Positions 13,701 to 59,345 of a stretch of 64,000 bases of DNA are shown here, piece by piece (position 1 is the first letter of the stretch; the number at the start of each line of letters is the position of its first letter). Made by a program: the position numbers and the translations under genes. The stretch is taken from the NCBI RefSeq assembly GCF_003286085.1, contig NW_020825706.1, positions 2,294,001 through 2,358,000 on the forward strand. The letters are read 5' to 3'. The stretch comes from Drosophila persimilis. Taxonomy: Eukaryota > Arthropoda > Insecta > Diptera > Drosophilidae. The notes beneath the pieces were generated by a model that saw only the letters and a program-made list of their open reading frames with translations, was not told the DNA's origin and made no database searches.

Positions 13701-16700
13701 TTCACAATCTCTGTGTCTGGTCGGTCGTGTGACTTTTAACGCACATTTTCAGGCACTTTAACGCCGCCGCCACCGCCACCGCCAGACCAGATGCCCAAGA
13801 TCGAGGAGCACCACTGGAGACTGGGAGACGATCGCATTGACATAACACCTCATAATTTGCGTTGCACGATGAAGGCTACAGCCACGCCCCCTGCACACGC
13901 ACTTCGCCTGAGAGGAGAAGAGGCTGTGTGACTTTCGCCTTGAGAATTCTCAAATTGCTGCCACGCCGGGACGTGTTTCTTGTGTGTGGAAGGTGGAAAA
14001 GAAAGTGTCGTCATCAGGCTTCAACACTTGGGACCTGGAGCTGAAGCTGGAACTGGACCTGGACTGGTGTCATTGCTGCCACCTCAATCTGCCACACCAT
14101 CGGGGCCATATGCTGGCGCTCTCCACTGGACACACTGCCACGCCCCAAACAGTTTTACATGCCCCCTGGGCTGGACGGTGTGGCACTTTCCTTTTACGCG
14201 TGTCCATCTGGGATCCCAGCGATCCAGCGATCCATTCCCAGTGATGTTCACACTTTACGAAAGTTTGGTTTGCGGCCTCAGCCCCACTGCCCGTAAGGTG
14301 CTAAAACATTGTCGCCCCAAGTGTGGCCATCATCATCATCATCGTCGTCACAGCCTCACGTCCTCGCATCTCCTGTGCGTCGCGGTATCGAGAGCAATTT
14401 CCTTTTGTTGTTGCTTCAATAAGTGTATATAATTTATATGGAAATTGCCTGGGACACAGCCCCTGATGTTATGCATTTAATGCTTAATTTATACAGATTT
14501 TACAGATTTCTGGTATGGTTTTTTTGCTCAGCAATTTTCGGTGCCGTCTTCTTCTTTTTTTTTGTTTGTCGTGGCTCCAAGGAAACTGTTTTCATGGCTC
14601 TGGAAATTGCTGCTGAAATACCTAATTGTTCATAAATATTTTATCATATTAATTATGAATTTCATTTCCCATTCCCAGGGATTATTTTTTCAGCAAGCTG
14701 CCAAAAGTCATTAGCTGGAGACGCTCTAATAAGCACAAGCCAAAAATAAATGCAATGTACAGTGGTTCCAAGAGCGAAAAATACTATTGAAGACTCAATG
14801 AAGGAAGGTTCGAAATGTGAAGAAAGATGCGCCCTTTTGGTTGGTTTTTCTGCTTTGGGATCCATTTTTATCTCTTTGCTTGATTTTTCTATAGATTTCC
14901 TTGCTTAATCCTTTCGCTCCACTGTTACGCCGAAACATCATGCCCAAAAATGTTAATAAAATCATAATTAGTTGGTGGCAAGTCAGGCTACCTCTTGGAT
15001 CTCTGGTATGGACACGCAAACATTTCCCCATTGCACTGGCAAACAAACAAACAAACCTACAAAAATTATTAATAAAAAAAAAACTGAAATGAAATTAAAT
15101 GTTCAACGAGAGAAATTGCTTGCATTAATTTACGAGTGCGATTATTATTATTTTCATGTGATTATAATTCTGTAAAGGGAAAAATTGCATGGCATGCCAT
15201 GTTGTGGCGCCACTTCGACGTCTTCGACGACTTCGGTTAGGACTTTGACTTTGACAGGGCCTCCCTCTTGGCCAACAACGTGCCGGGCATATAAAGTCGA
15301 GGCAGATCCACTTCACAAACGGTTTTCGGGCGTAATTAATTGTGAAAACATGGCCACAATGGCCTTATGGCTAGATGCCAAACAAATACTAATTGGTCGA
15401 CGACCAAGCCCGATCCGATGCTTAACTATGCTGTAAAAATGAATAATAGTATTATGTTTTATGCTAAACACTTGTGACGACCCGACCCTCTGTTCGCTGT
15501 CGCTTTATATGCAAATGCCTGCCTTTTGCTCTCTTCTGTCTGTGTGTTTTAATGATCGCCCAGGTTGATCTTCAACGGTAGATAGGTGGTTCTTTCCCCT
15601 CGATGATGACTCGGCAAAAGGGCGTGAATTAAATTGAAATGTTTCCAACATTTCACAGACTCCACTCCACCTCACGAAATTTCTCTTCGTTTTTGGCAAT
15701 AAATTTTCTGTTCACACGCAAATAAAAATGAAAAACACAAAAACAGAAATAAAATGTAATTTGCTACCATTTTTTCGATGCCATCGGTTGACATTCACAT
15801 TTTTATTATTTTTTTGGCGTAATTACAGAGCAAACCGAACCTGAACGCGTTCAAGTCTCAAGTCAAAGGGTTGTCCGAATGGCGAATCGGGGTCACCTGC
15901 TTGGTGCCTTGGTGCCTGATCACTGAGCATGCTCAGCCATTCGGCTGGGCTCCTTCGTGTATAATTAGACTTGAAAGCATATTTGTCAAGTTTTTAGTGA
16001 GGTTCGGGGCTCACGGATCCGTGGATCCACGGATCGGGGCTGCAGATCAACAGGATGTGATATGGTAATGATAAAGAGCGTTGCCTGTTGCCTTTTTGCG
16101 TTCGTCTGTGCAATTGGGGAGCGCAGCCGAATTGAGTAATTGTTAAGGTTTTCCTTTTTATGTGGAATTAAAGGGGGAACTGCATTGAATTTAATTGAAT
16201 TTTTTGAACTAACTAAGAGACATTCAATGAAGGGCCTTACCAATGGAGAAGGGTCTGTAACTTTGTTCAGAGAAAGGCTATACTGGGAGGAGTTATAAAA
16301 GTAGTTGCAAATTCTTTTTCTCCTAGCTATAAGGTTTTTTGGAACCAAATGAGAGTGTATTTTGTGTCCTTTTCCCACCCAAAAGTATGCAGCAATGATT
16401 GGGGACTCAGAGAGGATATTTCATTGAGCAGAAAAGGCACAGAAGGTGAAGGTCCTGGCCTGCTCTGTATACTTAATTTTTATACATTTTTTTCCCTGAT
16501 TTTTGGATCCATAATACTCAATTTTGTCAATCAATAGTTCTCTTCTGATCTTTAAGTTAACATCGGAAAAAATATATAAACCAAATCTTGTCGATTTCCC
16601 ACATTAACGAAATACAGAAAAATGCCAGATGTCCACAACAAGTTTGAACCAACTTAATTGACTTTTTGTAGACAAAGATGCTAAGGAAAAAAACACAAAA

Positions 16701-19700
16701 ATTAAACAAGAAAGGAGCTCTGAGACTAAGGAAGTCGAAAGAGGAAATACTCTTTAAGATTTGGGGACGGGATCAAGGATTCAGCTATGGTTTTCTAAGA
16801 GAAATTGGAATTTCGAGCTGAAAAAGTACCTTAAATCTTAGGAATATTATCTCAAACTGAAAAACTGATTTTTCATACTTTTCATTATGGAATGGACTGC
16901 CTAAAGCTGGAAATATGCCTTTGATTCTAGGTTTTAGTGATAAATGATATCCCAACATATCTTAAGAGTAGTTTATCCCGCATCTTCCTTTAGTTAACAT
17001 CCCCTTCCTAAAGTGTATCCCCACCGAGTGAACCACAACTAATTCAATAATGAAAACATATCAATAAACACAAGACGCAGCTGTGGACAAGTGACTGCTT
17101 GGCCTGGCCTGGCCGGCACCGACCTGTCCTGTACTGTGCTCTGTCCTGGCCTGGCCTGGCTTTCAAAAACACTAAACACGAGCTTCAGAGAGATGCCCCG
17201 AGAGCAGGCAACAATTTGTGCAAAAAATACGACTACGAGTACCAGTACGAGTAAATGTGGGGAAAAAAAGTAGAAACAGAGCGCAGAGCAGCGCAGCATG
17301 TTGCCTGACAGGAGAGGAGCAGGAACAAAAAGCGACCAACAGCAGTCGCCAAGACACAGGCAGCAGCAGCAACAATAATTAAAAGAAAAAATTTAATTGA
17401 TGCATTAAAGAGCTGGCAACGTGTTTTCCAGCTCGGTTGGGTCCAGTTTTTTTTTCGTTTGTGGCCAAGAGATGAGTGCTGCTCTGCCGCTGTCTGCACT
17501 ATTTTTAACTGGCAAAACAAACCTCCGGACTAGGATGAGAGACCTCATTATGTGAGTGGCAGTCGTGGCATGTTGTTTCAAATATTTACATTAAAATTTT
17601 TAACATTGAGTCGGTCTCTGGTCTGTGGTCTCTGGTCTTGGGCGGTGGATCTCTCTTAAAGTTCTTCTAAACATTTCTCGAATGTTTCGAGTGGAGAGAA
17701 TGGATAAAAACAAATGACTTGCGAAACGAACTTGAAAGTTGTCTCCGTCTCCTCTCCACTGGGCGGATCATCTGATACTTCCGCATCAATAGTGCGAGTG
17801 CTACGGCACTCTGATAGAAAGACAACAGCCGCCTAAAAAACAATCAAAGGACAGCTGCCACTCCACCCAAAGTTTGCCCCTGCCCTATCATTATGTTCTT
17901 TATACACAGGACATGACTTTGTCTAAGATAAATTGAATTAGAGACGCCAAACGCGCACAATTCATCATCCGAGCAGAGCACATGATAGATAGTTGTTGGA
18001 GGGATGTGTGCGTATAGACCTTAAAAAAGAACCGAAGGACGAGGACGAACGCCGAAACCGAATCCCCTGCCGACAAATACTCGTAGTAGGAGTAGACATT
18101 TTAATTTCCCAAAAATAGTTTGCCAGATGAATGGATGCTTCCTTGAGGGGTTTGTCTGCTCCTTTTGTGCGTTGCGTTCTTAAGTGCCAGGGGAAACTGG
18201 AGCAGGAGCAGGAGCCGGGCAGGAGGCAGCGCGTTCTCATTTTTTTTGTGAAGGATGAGCCTTAAGCCGCTCTACAGATGCGTAGGCTGCGTGGAAGAAA
18301 GGAGTAGCGCAGATCTAGAGTTTTCCCCCTTCTAATCCTTTTTCTTTTTCCCTTTTTTGGTCTATTTTTTCAAGGTGTGGCCACGCAATCTGGCCTGCTT
18401 ATTGTCTTGATTTATGGTTCGGGAGGGGCAGCATCTTGGCCGGCTTAAAGAGCAAAAGAAAAGGATTTAAGTCGGGCTTCTTGCGGCTTATTAGTTGCGC
18501 TGGCTTAAATCACATGAATGGTTTTTGGGCTGGGCCTGCTGCGGCACACGGAAGCAGCTGCTGCTGCTCTTTAATCCTCATCTCTGGACTCAGGACTTTC
18601 TTGGGGTACGATTTTCTTCCACCTTCCGCTTGACTCGGGGGCCAGGATCAGAGCCAGAGCCAGCGAGACGAACCAGTTAACAACTGTCGCCAATGTGGCA
18701 GGCAGGCAGTCAGGCCCAACCTGCTGGCGGCTTTTCAACAATTTTCTTTTCCTGCAACGACCACAAACTGCAGACGACATCGATTGAAATGCTGTTTGTG
18801 ATTTTTAATTGAGAAAAAAACCGATAAAGGAAGGTCGATCGATCAGTGATCGAATCATTGATACTCTGGCTGATTGATTGTTTCTATGGTGGAAATATGA
18901 TGTAGCCATCGAATTCATGTACAATTTGCCAACACTCTGGCCAAACTATAGCCTGTATTTCTGATACTATCTGGGCAGTTCCTACTCTAGAGTACCCTTT
19001 CCTCTAGGGTATCTACTGTCTGCTGCCCCTCGAGTGGAGTTCGGGCTGGCTGCTAATTAATAAAAGCACTGGGCCCCCCTCACTGACAGCCATTTGTGGG
19101 GGCAGGGGCAACAACAACTTGCTACTTGGGGCAGCCCGACGCACTGCCGCCGCCGCCGCAGATGCCACTCGGCATAAATGCACACTTTTAGCATTTCTCG
19201 GATTCCCCAACTGTGGCGCAAAACGTGCAGCCTTATGACAGTTCCCCAATGTCGCCATTTGGCCGACGACGACGACGAACCAGGGAAGGAAGATCCACAG
19301 AGGACAGACTGCAGAAAGGAAAACGAGTTGCTGCTGCTGCTGGAATATTAAGAATTGTCATATTGAAAAGTCGGAGAGGATGCCAGAGGCAGTCAATGCC
19401 AACTGGTACGGAATATCACAGTAGTTGGGAATAGTGGGCCATGGACTTACTGATGTTTGTATGCTCTCTCGCAAGATTGGAATAAAAAGGCAAGCATCAA
19501 TGATATTCCGTCTTCAGCAGTCTCTTCATCTATTTGTGTAAGCCTCCTTTAAGTGACTTTTATCTACAATTTAACTGAATTTTCAGCTGGAATGATAGAC
19601 CACTCTAAATCCCTATTGCCGTCACTCATTGTAGAGTATGTTCCTACAATTCCCGCCCAACGGGTTTTATTGACTATATTTGTATGGATTTCTGTATATT

Positions 19701-20283
19701 TTCGAGATGGCGTGTCCTGTTCAATATATTTGGAGGCCGCCTATAAGGCTGCTTCCCTCACATATGTATTACTTCTACAAAATTATTCTAATCTTTGTAT
19801 GTGGAGGAATCATGCCCCGTAACTAATTGCCAAAAGGTTTTCCCACCGACTTTTTCTAGTTTTTCCTTAATTTAATTACAAGTTTTATTTGGCTGCGTTC
19901 CTGTGGTCCCATCTTCGGTGTTGATTACCACTGACATTTGTTTTCGAAAGATTTTTATTACACATCTAATTTGGTGGGGTCTTTTGTTTCCAGTCTTCAG
20001 ACTTCAATTATTTCAACGGCTGATGCGTGAATACATCAGCAGTATCGCATCTCCAGGGGTCTCTAATGCGGAACAAGTGTCAACGGAAACGCTTTAACAG
20101 TTTTACAAGTTTATTAATTTATGATTGCAAAATGTAATAAAATTTGGGTACTACCTGCTAATTAACAAAACATTGGAGGGGAAAGTCTACATTGTAGCAG
20201 TCTGTGAACAAATTGTTTTGTCCAAAAATATTTTCGAAAACTGGAATAAATTAAACTGTGATCATGTCTTGGGCTGGAGGATA
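4762..20283. other. 15.5-kb gene-poor stretch
   Basis: No coding region is supported. All open frames are short, start at random ATG/TTG codons and lack domains, and no tRNA B-box was seen by eye. What it holds: AT-rich homeodomain-like clusters (6.7-6.8 kb, 8.4 kb), poly-T/poly-A runs, CAG/CAA-rich low complexity near 12.65-13.05 kb, a CCTGG run at 17.1 kb and a short ATC run near 14.33 kb. It looks like intergenic regulatory DNA or the intron of an unseen gene. Confidence 0.55.
6695..6790. promoter_or_regulatory. TAATTA-rich cluster, possible homeodomain-binding element
   Basis: Several ATTA/TAAT cores lie within about 95 bp, including AATTAATTAATG, CATAATTAAAT, GTTAATTTATG and TTTAATTATT. 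A similar group lies at about 8415-8440. This density is what homeodomain enhancers show, but base composition alone could give it. Confidence 0.25.
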
Positions 20284-20847
20284 ATGGACGAATTGGATTC
20301 AATGGATGCGGTGCGTTTCAAACACAGAGCGCGCAAGGCCCATCTCGTTTTGGATCCGGATGGCTTCGAACTGTTTTATTTTACCCAAAGAACGACAACA
20401 TGGAAGGACTGGTTCCGGGATTTGCTGAAACCCATTCCGCAGAAGGTGGGCAATCTATACGATCACTTAGATCATCTGGTCGTTGTAGTCGAGCCGGGTA
20501 AAAACGACGAATTCGATTGGCTGGAAATATTCGATGAGAAAAGATCGCACATTGCAACCGTCGAGCATCACCGTCGACATCGCGAACACGTGTTCGATTA
20601 TAAGAATCCAAAAGGGAATTTAGTGTACAAAATTAGGGATACAGCATACAATCCATATTACAAAATCTATGCACCCGACGACGAAACAGAAATCGGAGGA
20701 ATGGACCCCATAACGATGCTGGACCCTATCTCATTGATTTCCAGACCCACCCAATTCAAGTTTCCAGCCGGCATTGATCTGAAAACCAAAGTGGGCCTAA
20801 TCGTTACGGTGGTGTACATCTATCAGACCTTGAAAGGAAAAAAATAG
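20284..20847 (+). CDS. Phospholipid scramblase-like protein, short and intronless
   Basis: Single open frame of 187 codons. The first in-frame ATG is at 20284; upstream the frame stays open to about 20125 but contains no ATG, and the ATG at 20263 stops at once. The C-terminus (FKFPAGIDLKTK then GLIVTVVYIYQTLKGKK) resembles the scramblase ending, where an FPxDLDxKxK motif precedes the single C-terminal membrane helix. The middle, with WLEIFDEKR and NPYYKIYAPDD, fits the scramblase beta-barrel only loosely. It lacks the long Pro-rich N-terminus and the Cys cluster of typical family members (usually 250-400 aa), so it is a reduced, divergent copy. Lack of introns suggests retroposition. Scramblases move lipids between membrane leaflets; whether this one does is unknown. 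It is convergent with Ino80, with 68 bp between the two stops. Confidence 0.6.
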   Translation: MDELDSMDAVRFKHRARKAHLVLDPDGFELFYFTQRTTTWKDWFRDLLKPIPQKVGNLYDHLDHLVVVVEPGKNDEFDWLEIFDEKRSHIATVEHHRRHREHVFDYKNPKGNLVYKIRDTAYNPYYKIYAPDDETEIGGMDPITMLDPISLISRPTQFKFPAGIDLKTKVGLIVTVVYIYQTLKGKK

Positions 20848-20856
20848 TCCAAAGAT

Positions 20857-20912
20857 ATTAAACAGTATTTATTTTTATTTCGGAATTTCCATCGATTGTT
20901 CTTTTATTTATT
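20857..20912. terminator. Convergent poly(A) signals of the scramblase-like gene and Ino80
   Basis: On the plus strand ATTAAA lies at 20857-20862, ten bases after the scramblase-like stop. On the minus strand overlapping AATAAA signals (TTTATT on plus at 20903-20908 and 20907-20912) start a few bases after the Ino80 stop, with more TTTATT copies at about 20865-20880. The two 3' UTRs are very short or overlap. Confidence 0.5.
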
Positions 20913-20915
20913 CAC

Positions 20916-55786
<34,871 letters not shown>

Positions 55787-56020
55787 GGCGCTGCTTTTAG
55801 TCAGCTTTTATGCACAATTATCACGTAATTTGCAAGATGGTTCGCCATGCGTCCGTCCCAGGGTAAACAATTCCACGCATTAGTGTGGCCGAAGTTTGCG
55901 CCGGCATTGCAAAAATACTGTTAGGGATGGCTAATAAATATCGATATACGTATTGGTATTTTTGAACGATATTTAGATGCACGCCTGCATACGAAGAGGC
56001 AAGAAAAACAAATAGACATA
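55787..56020. promoter_or_regulatory. Divergent promoter between Ino80 and the aprataxin-like gene 1
   Basis: 234 bp between opposed ATGs. Contains a perfect DRE (TATCGATA, 55939-55946), an Ohler-6-like ATTGGTATTTTT just right of it, and on the minus strand CGGCCACACTA (55882-55892), one mismatch from the Ohler-1/M1BP motif. These are typical TATA-less fly housekeeping promoter elements. Confidence 0.7.
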
Positions 56021-56697
56021 ATGTGGCGTTTGAATCTGATAAACACTATTGCCGATCAGGCCAATTGGATAATTTCCTCGGATGTGGCCATTGTCATAGC
56101 CGATAAGTATCCGAAAGCGCAACATCACTATCTGGTGCTGCCCAAGGCGGAAATTTCGTCCGTTTTTAATGTAAGGCTAAACCCCCGCCGCATACACCCA
56201 ATGGAATGCATCTAAGATATCTGTTGTTGTTTTTAGCTGACCCGAGAGCATTTGCCACTGTTGGAGGAACTGCATCTGCTGGCCCGCAACGTTGTCGAAG
56301 TGCGCGGCCAGCAGTGGAATGACTTTAAGGTAGGCTTCCATGCCGAGCCGAGCCTGGAACGCGTGCATTTGCATGTGATATCCCAGGATTTTGTGTCGCC
56401 ATGTCTAAAGAGGAAAAAGCACTGGACCTCCTTCAACACGGCACTGTTTGTGCCATACGAAGGTAAGAGAACCAACCCCACCCCCACCAATCGTCATAGA
56501 TGCAAGCAAATCTTTTTCTTTCAGAACTGCGCGACAAGCTTCAGTCGGAAAACAGTTTCCAGCGCCTGCCGCCGCATGCGTACCATAAACTGCTGGACTC
56601 ACCGCTTCAATGCAATCAATGCGAACGGATATGCATAAATTTGCCCAAACTTAAGGAACACTTGCTGGAGCATCTTCTAAATAAGAGTAGTATTTGA
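56021..56697 (+). CDS. Aprataxin-like protein 1 (HIT plus zinc finger, 182 aa)
   Basis: Exons 56021-56170, 56237-56462 and 56525-56697. Aprataxin removes AMP from aborted DNA ligation ends in the nucleus. The HIT domain covers most of the protein; ERVHLHVISQDF (91-102) holds His94, the expected nucleophile, and His96, while the first His of HxHxH is Arg92. KKHWTSFNTALF follows, then the C-terminal zinc finger C155/C158...H171/H175 (LQCNQCERICINLPKLKEHL). There is no N-terminal FHA domain, as expected if it is a minimal aprataxin; vertebrate aprataxin is about 340-360 aa. Shares its promoter with Ino80. The intron positions agree with copy 2 (before LTxxHL). Confidence 0.9.
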
Positions 56698-56962
56698 CGA
56701 GGCTGCAAAAGACGGAGACAGCAGAAGAGAGAGTCAAACCGCTAATAGCCTCTGCACACTGAGCCCATCCCGGGGGAATGGTGGGATTTTTTGACAAATG
56801 TGAAACTCCGATTCACACTGCCACCATCCACCATCCACCATCCAACATCCATCAAAAACAGCTGATGCCAATAACAAGTTCATTAAATTTGCGCGGAAGA
56901 TTTATTAAGTTTATTATTTATTTATTTAGTTTAAAGTACAAGGACATATTTTATGGTTTTAG

Positions 56963-57248
56963 AAGCGGTTCGGGACATTTTGGGAGAAAGATGTACCAGA
57001 AAACAACGAGGCGTTTTTCAAAGAGAGTTTCCGAATGGAGAGGCACTGCTTTGATATTTTAGTGAATCGGCTTGAAGTGCTGCGAAAGAAGGACACCAAC
57101 TGCCGAGCTGCAATTCCTTTGGAAAAGCGCATCGCCATTGCGCTATACACTTTGGGCTCGTCCTCTGAGTACCGAACAGTTGGCAGGCTTTTCGGTGTAG
57201 CTCCAAACAGTGTGTGTAATATCCTGCACGAGTTTTGCAGAGCACTTA
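56963..57248 (+). pseudogene. Harbinger transposase, N-terminal remnant
   Basis: A frame open over about 95 codons: FWEKDVPENNEAFF then SFRMERHCFDILVNRLE, then IPLEKRIAIALYTLGSSSEY and RTVGRLFGVAPNSVCNILHE with FCRAL. This is the helix-turn-helix region of HARBI1/PIF transposases. The catalytic DDE part is missing because the element is internally deleted. After 57248 the frame runs into unrelated antisense sequence. Confidence 0.8.
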
Positions 57249-57507
57249 TCCGAGCCCAGCCTCCTTCATGGACTCGGCCATCTCCATGTACACATGTGAA
57301 TTTTTGCGTGGTCCGCGCAAATCTTCAATTTTCTCCTGCCATATGTCAACCAGCAGGCACTCAAGCGCGGCACTCCATTTCACCCTGCCGCCTGCTGTTG
57401 TTCTCTTGTTTGCTGCATTGTGTAATAATATTATATATTATAAACAATAAAAAACAAATATATCTATTCAACGTACCACTGGAGGAGTTTTCTGGCACTA
57501 AATCCAT
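57246..57507 (-). pseudogene. Harbinger Myb/SANT-like protein, N-terminal remnant (65 aa)
   Basis: Two minus-strand exons, 57507-57477 and 57412-57246 (GTACGT donor, ATGCAG acceptor), read MDLVPENSSS, then KWSAALECLLVDIWQEKIED followed by LRGPRKNSHVYMEMAESMKE and AGLG, stop. This matches the first helices of the Myb/SANT-like (MADF-related) domain of the Harbinger second protein. The splice sites remain intact. The stop is created at the deletion junction. Confidence 0.65.
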
Positions 57508-57869
57508 TTTATTAATAAGTTTTTGGTCTGCTGTCCTTCGGAGCTGTTCTGTTGTTGTTTTTGTTTTTTGTTAATTTTGTCACAATCATTGTTTACGTTT
57601 TCGCAGTGAATACCATTTTTCCATTGTGAATGACAATTATTCAGAGTTGCATTTGAAAACCATCGGCTAACTATCGCATAGAAACGTGCGGTTTAGGAAC
57701 ATCCAAAATGGATGGTGGACTAACTGGGAAATTTTCGGAACGGCAAAACCTTACGGACCATCCCCGAAATGGATGGTGGATGGTGGATGGTCGTCAGTGT
57801 GAAAAGCCTATAAGGCATATACTTCTCTCGCTCTCTGGGCGTCTAAATATCGGTGCATTCACGCAAACA

Positions 57870-57877
57870 TATCGATA
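57870..57877. promoter_or_regulatory. DRE in the promoter of aprataxin-like gene 2
   Basis: Perfect TATCGATA palindrome, about 200 bp before the ATG at 58073, the same DREF site as at aprataxin-like gene 1. Confidence 0.55.
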
Positions 57878-58072
57878 GATTTGTGTTGGTGTTGGTGGTT
57901 CAAAACGTTTTTCTTGAACTGAAGGCTGTCTCTGTTTTTTCCAGTGCAGCTAGTTCGCTCCATAAGAATTTTGGATCCAGTGACTCATGGCTATTTTTTT
58001 TTACCGGCAGACGGACAGCAGAAAAGTGTGATTTACACGAAAATTGAAACATCCAAAGACAAAATTAACATA

Positions 58073-59345
58073 ATGGACGTCACAGAGAAAAATAAAATAA
58101 AAATGGATCATATAAAGCAGAACATACGCAACGAACTGAGGAAGAAGATTTTGGACAAGAATCACATTCTTATCGAAAGCGACAGGGCGGTGGTGGTAAA
58201 GGCCGACTATCCCAAAGCGCAGTACCACTTTCGTGTGGTGGCCAAAGAGGATATCGAGGATGTGACCAAGGTAAGCGACTATCCATTTTAGTCTCAAAAT
58301 ACTGATAATTTGGTTCTGCCAACAGCTGACCAGCGATCATCTGCAGCTGCTGGACCACATGATGGAGCTGGCCGTCCAGATCATTGGGAAGCAGGACCAC
58401 TTGCCGTCACGCAATTTTCGCATTGGCTTCAAGGCGGACCCGTTCTGGGACCGGCTGAACATGCACGTTATATCCGATGACTTCTACTCCCTGTCGATGA
58501 AGCGCATCAAGCACTGGAACAGCTTCAACACCGAGCTGTTCCTGCCTTTCCAACAGGCCTACATGATGCTGGACAGTGAGGGCGCTATTGAGACCCTCTC
58601 CGAGGTGGAGTTCCAAAAGCTGAAGGAACAAACGCCTCTTCACTGCAATCAGTGCGACTTTCAGTCCCCATTGTTGTTGGCTCTGAAGGCCCATCTCTTC
58701 ACTCATTGGCAGGACAAGGAATCCGAACGTCGGACAAAAAAGCAAATGGAAGATATTGTCAAGTTGCTGGACGAAGCAAAACTGGAGGACACCGCCAAGC
58801 CGGAAGCGGCATCATCCCGCGAGGAGCACGAGATCACCGCCAGCACCAGTCAGAAGTCTATGGATCAGAACCAGGCAGTGGGTGCCGATGCCAATGCGTA
58901 CCACCAATGCGGGCCACTTGTAAACTTGATGAATCTGCAGCACATCAATAACCCATTCAGAAACACGCCGGCTCGTTTCGGTATAGCCGCGAAGACTCAT
59001 CCACAGCCTACAAATTCCATGTATGCACCGCGTCCACATCGGGCCGGCAACCCCTTGGCCTATGCGCCGCGACCACAGCAGGGCGGTAACCCCTTCAGAA
59101 ACATGCCGCCGCGTCCACAGCTGGGCGGAAACCGCTTCGGACCGCATTTAAATCGCTTCGGACCGCAATCAAAGGACATGATGCCTATGTTTGCTGCACC
59201 CAACCAACAGCCTAGATTTGGTCCAAAACAACCACAGAATCATCGTCCTCGTGCTCCAAATCAACCACAGAACCAGCGTCCTCGTGGTCCAAATCAACCA
59301 CAGAATCAGGGGACTCGTGCTCCAAACCAATCGAAGTTCCAATAG
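58073..59345 (+). CDS. Aprataxin-like protein 2, catalytic His replaced, Pro/Asn/Gln-rich tail (405 aa)
   Basis: Exons 58073-58270 and 58326-59345. Paralogue of gene 1: YPKAQYHFRVVAKEDIEDV aligns with YPKAQHHYLVLPKAEISSV, the intron lies at the same place (before LTSDHL), then FRIGFKADPFWDRLNMHVIS, KHWNSFNTELFLPF and the zinc finger C173/C176...H189/H193. In the HxHxH motif the residues are Arg109, Asn111, His113: the nucleophile position is Asn (codon AAC), so AMP transfer should be impossible. Residues 200-405 form a new tail: acidic/Lys-rich, then Pro-, Asn-, Gln- and Arg-rich repeats (NPFRN, RFGP, APNQPQNQ). It may bind nucleic acid as a dead enzyme. Start choice: ATG at 58073; the frame is open upstream but crosses 5' UTR-like sequence. 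Confidence 0.88.

Larger units (their letters stand above)
56812..57803. mobile_element. PIF/Harbinger DNA transposon, internally deleted
   Basis: About 990 bp with terminal inverted repeats of about 32 bp: TTCACACTG, a few variable bases, then CCATCCACC units (56812-56845 and, inverted, 57770-57803). Inside, the start of the transposase (plus strand) meets the start of the second Harbinger protein (Myb/SANT-like, minus strand) tail to tail at about 57,246; everything between was deleted. No TWA target duplication is evident. A direct TIR-like copy (CACACTGAGCCCATCC) lies about 60 bp left at 56755-56770. Non-autonomous now. Confidence 0.8.

Noticed and set aside
57944-58072. Longer N-terminus for aprataxin-like 2 (start at 57944)
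   Set aside because: The frame is open, but the extra residues do not resemble aprataxin and the ATG at 58073 gives a product whose start compares with copy 1.
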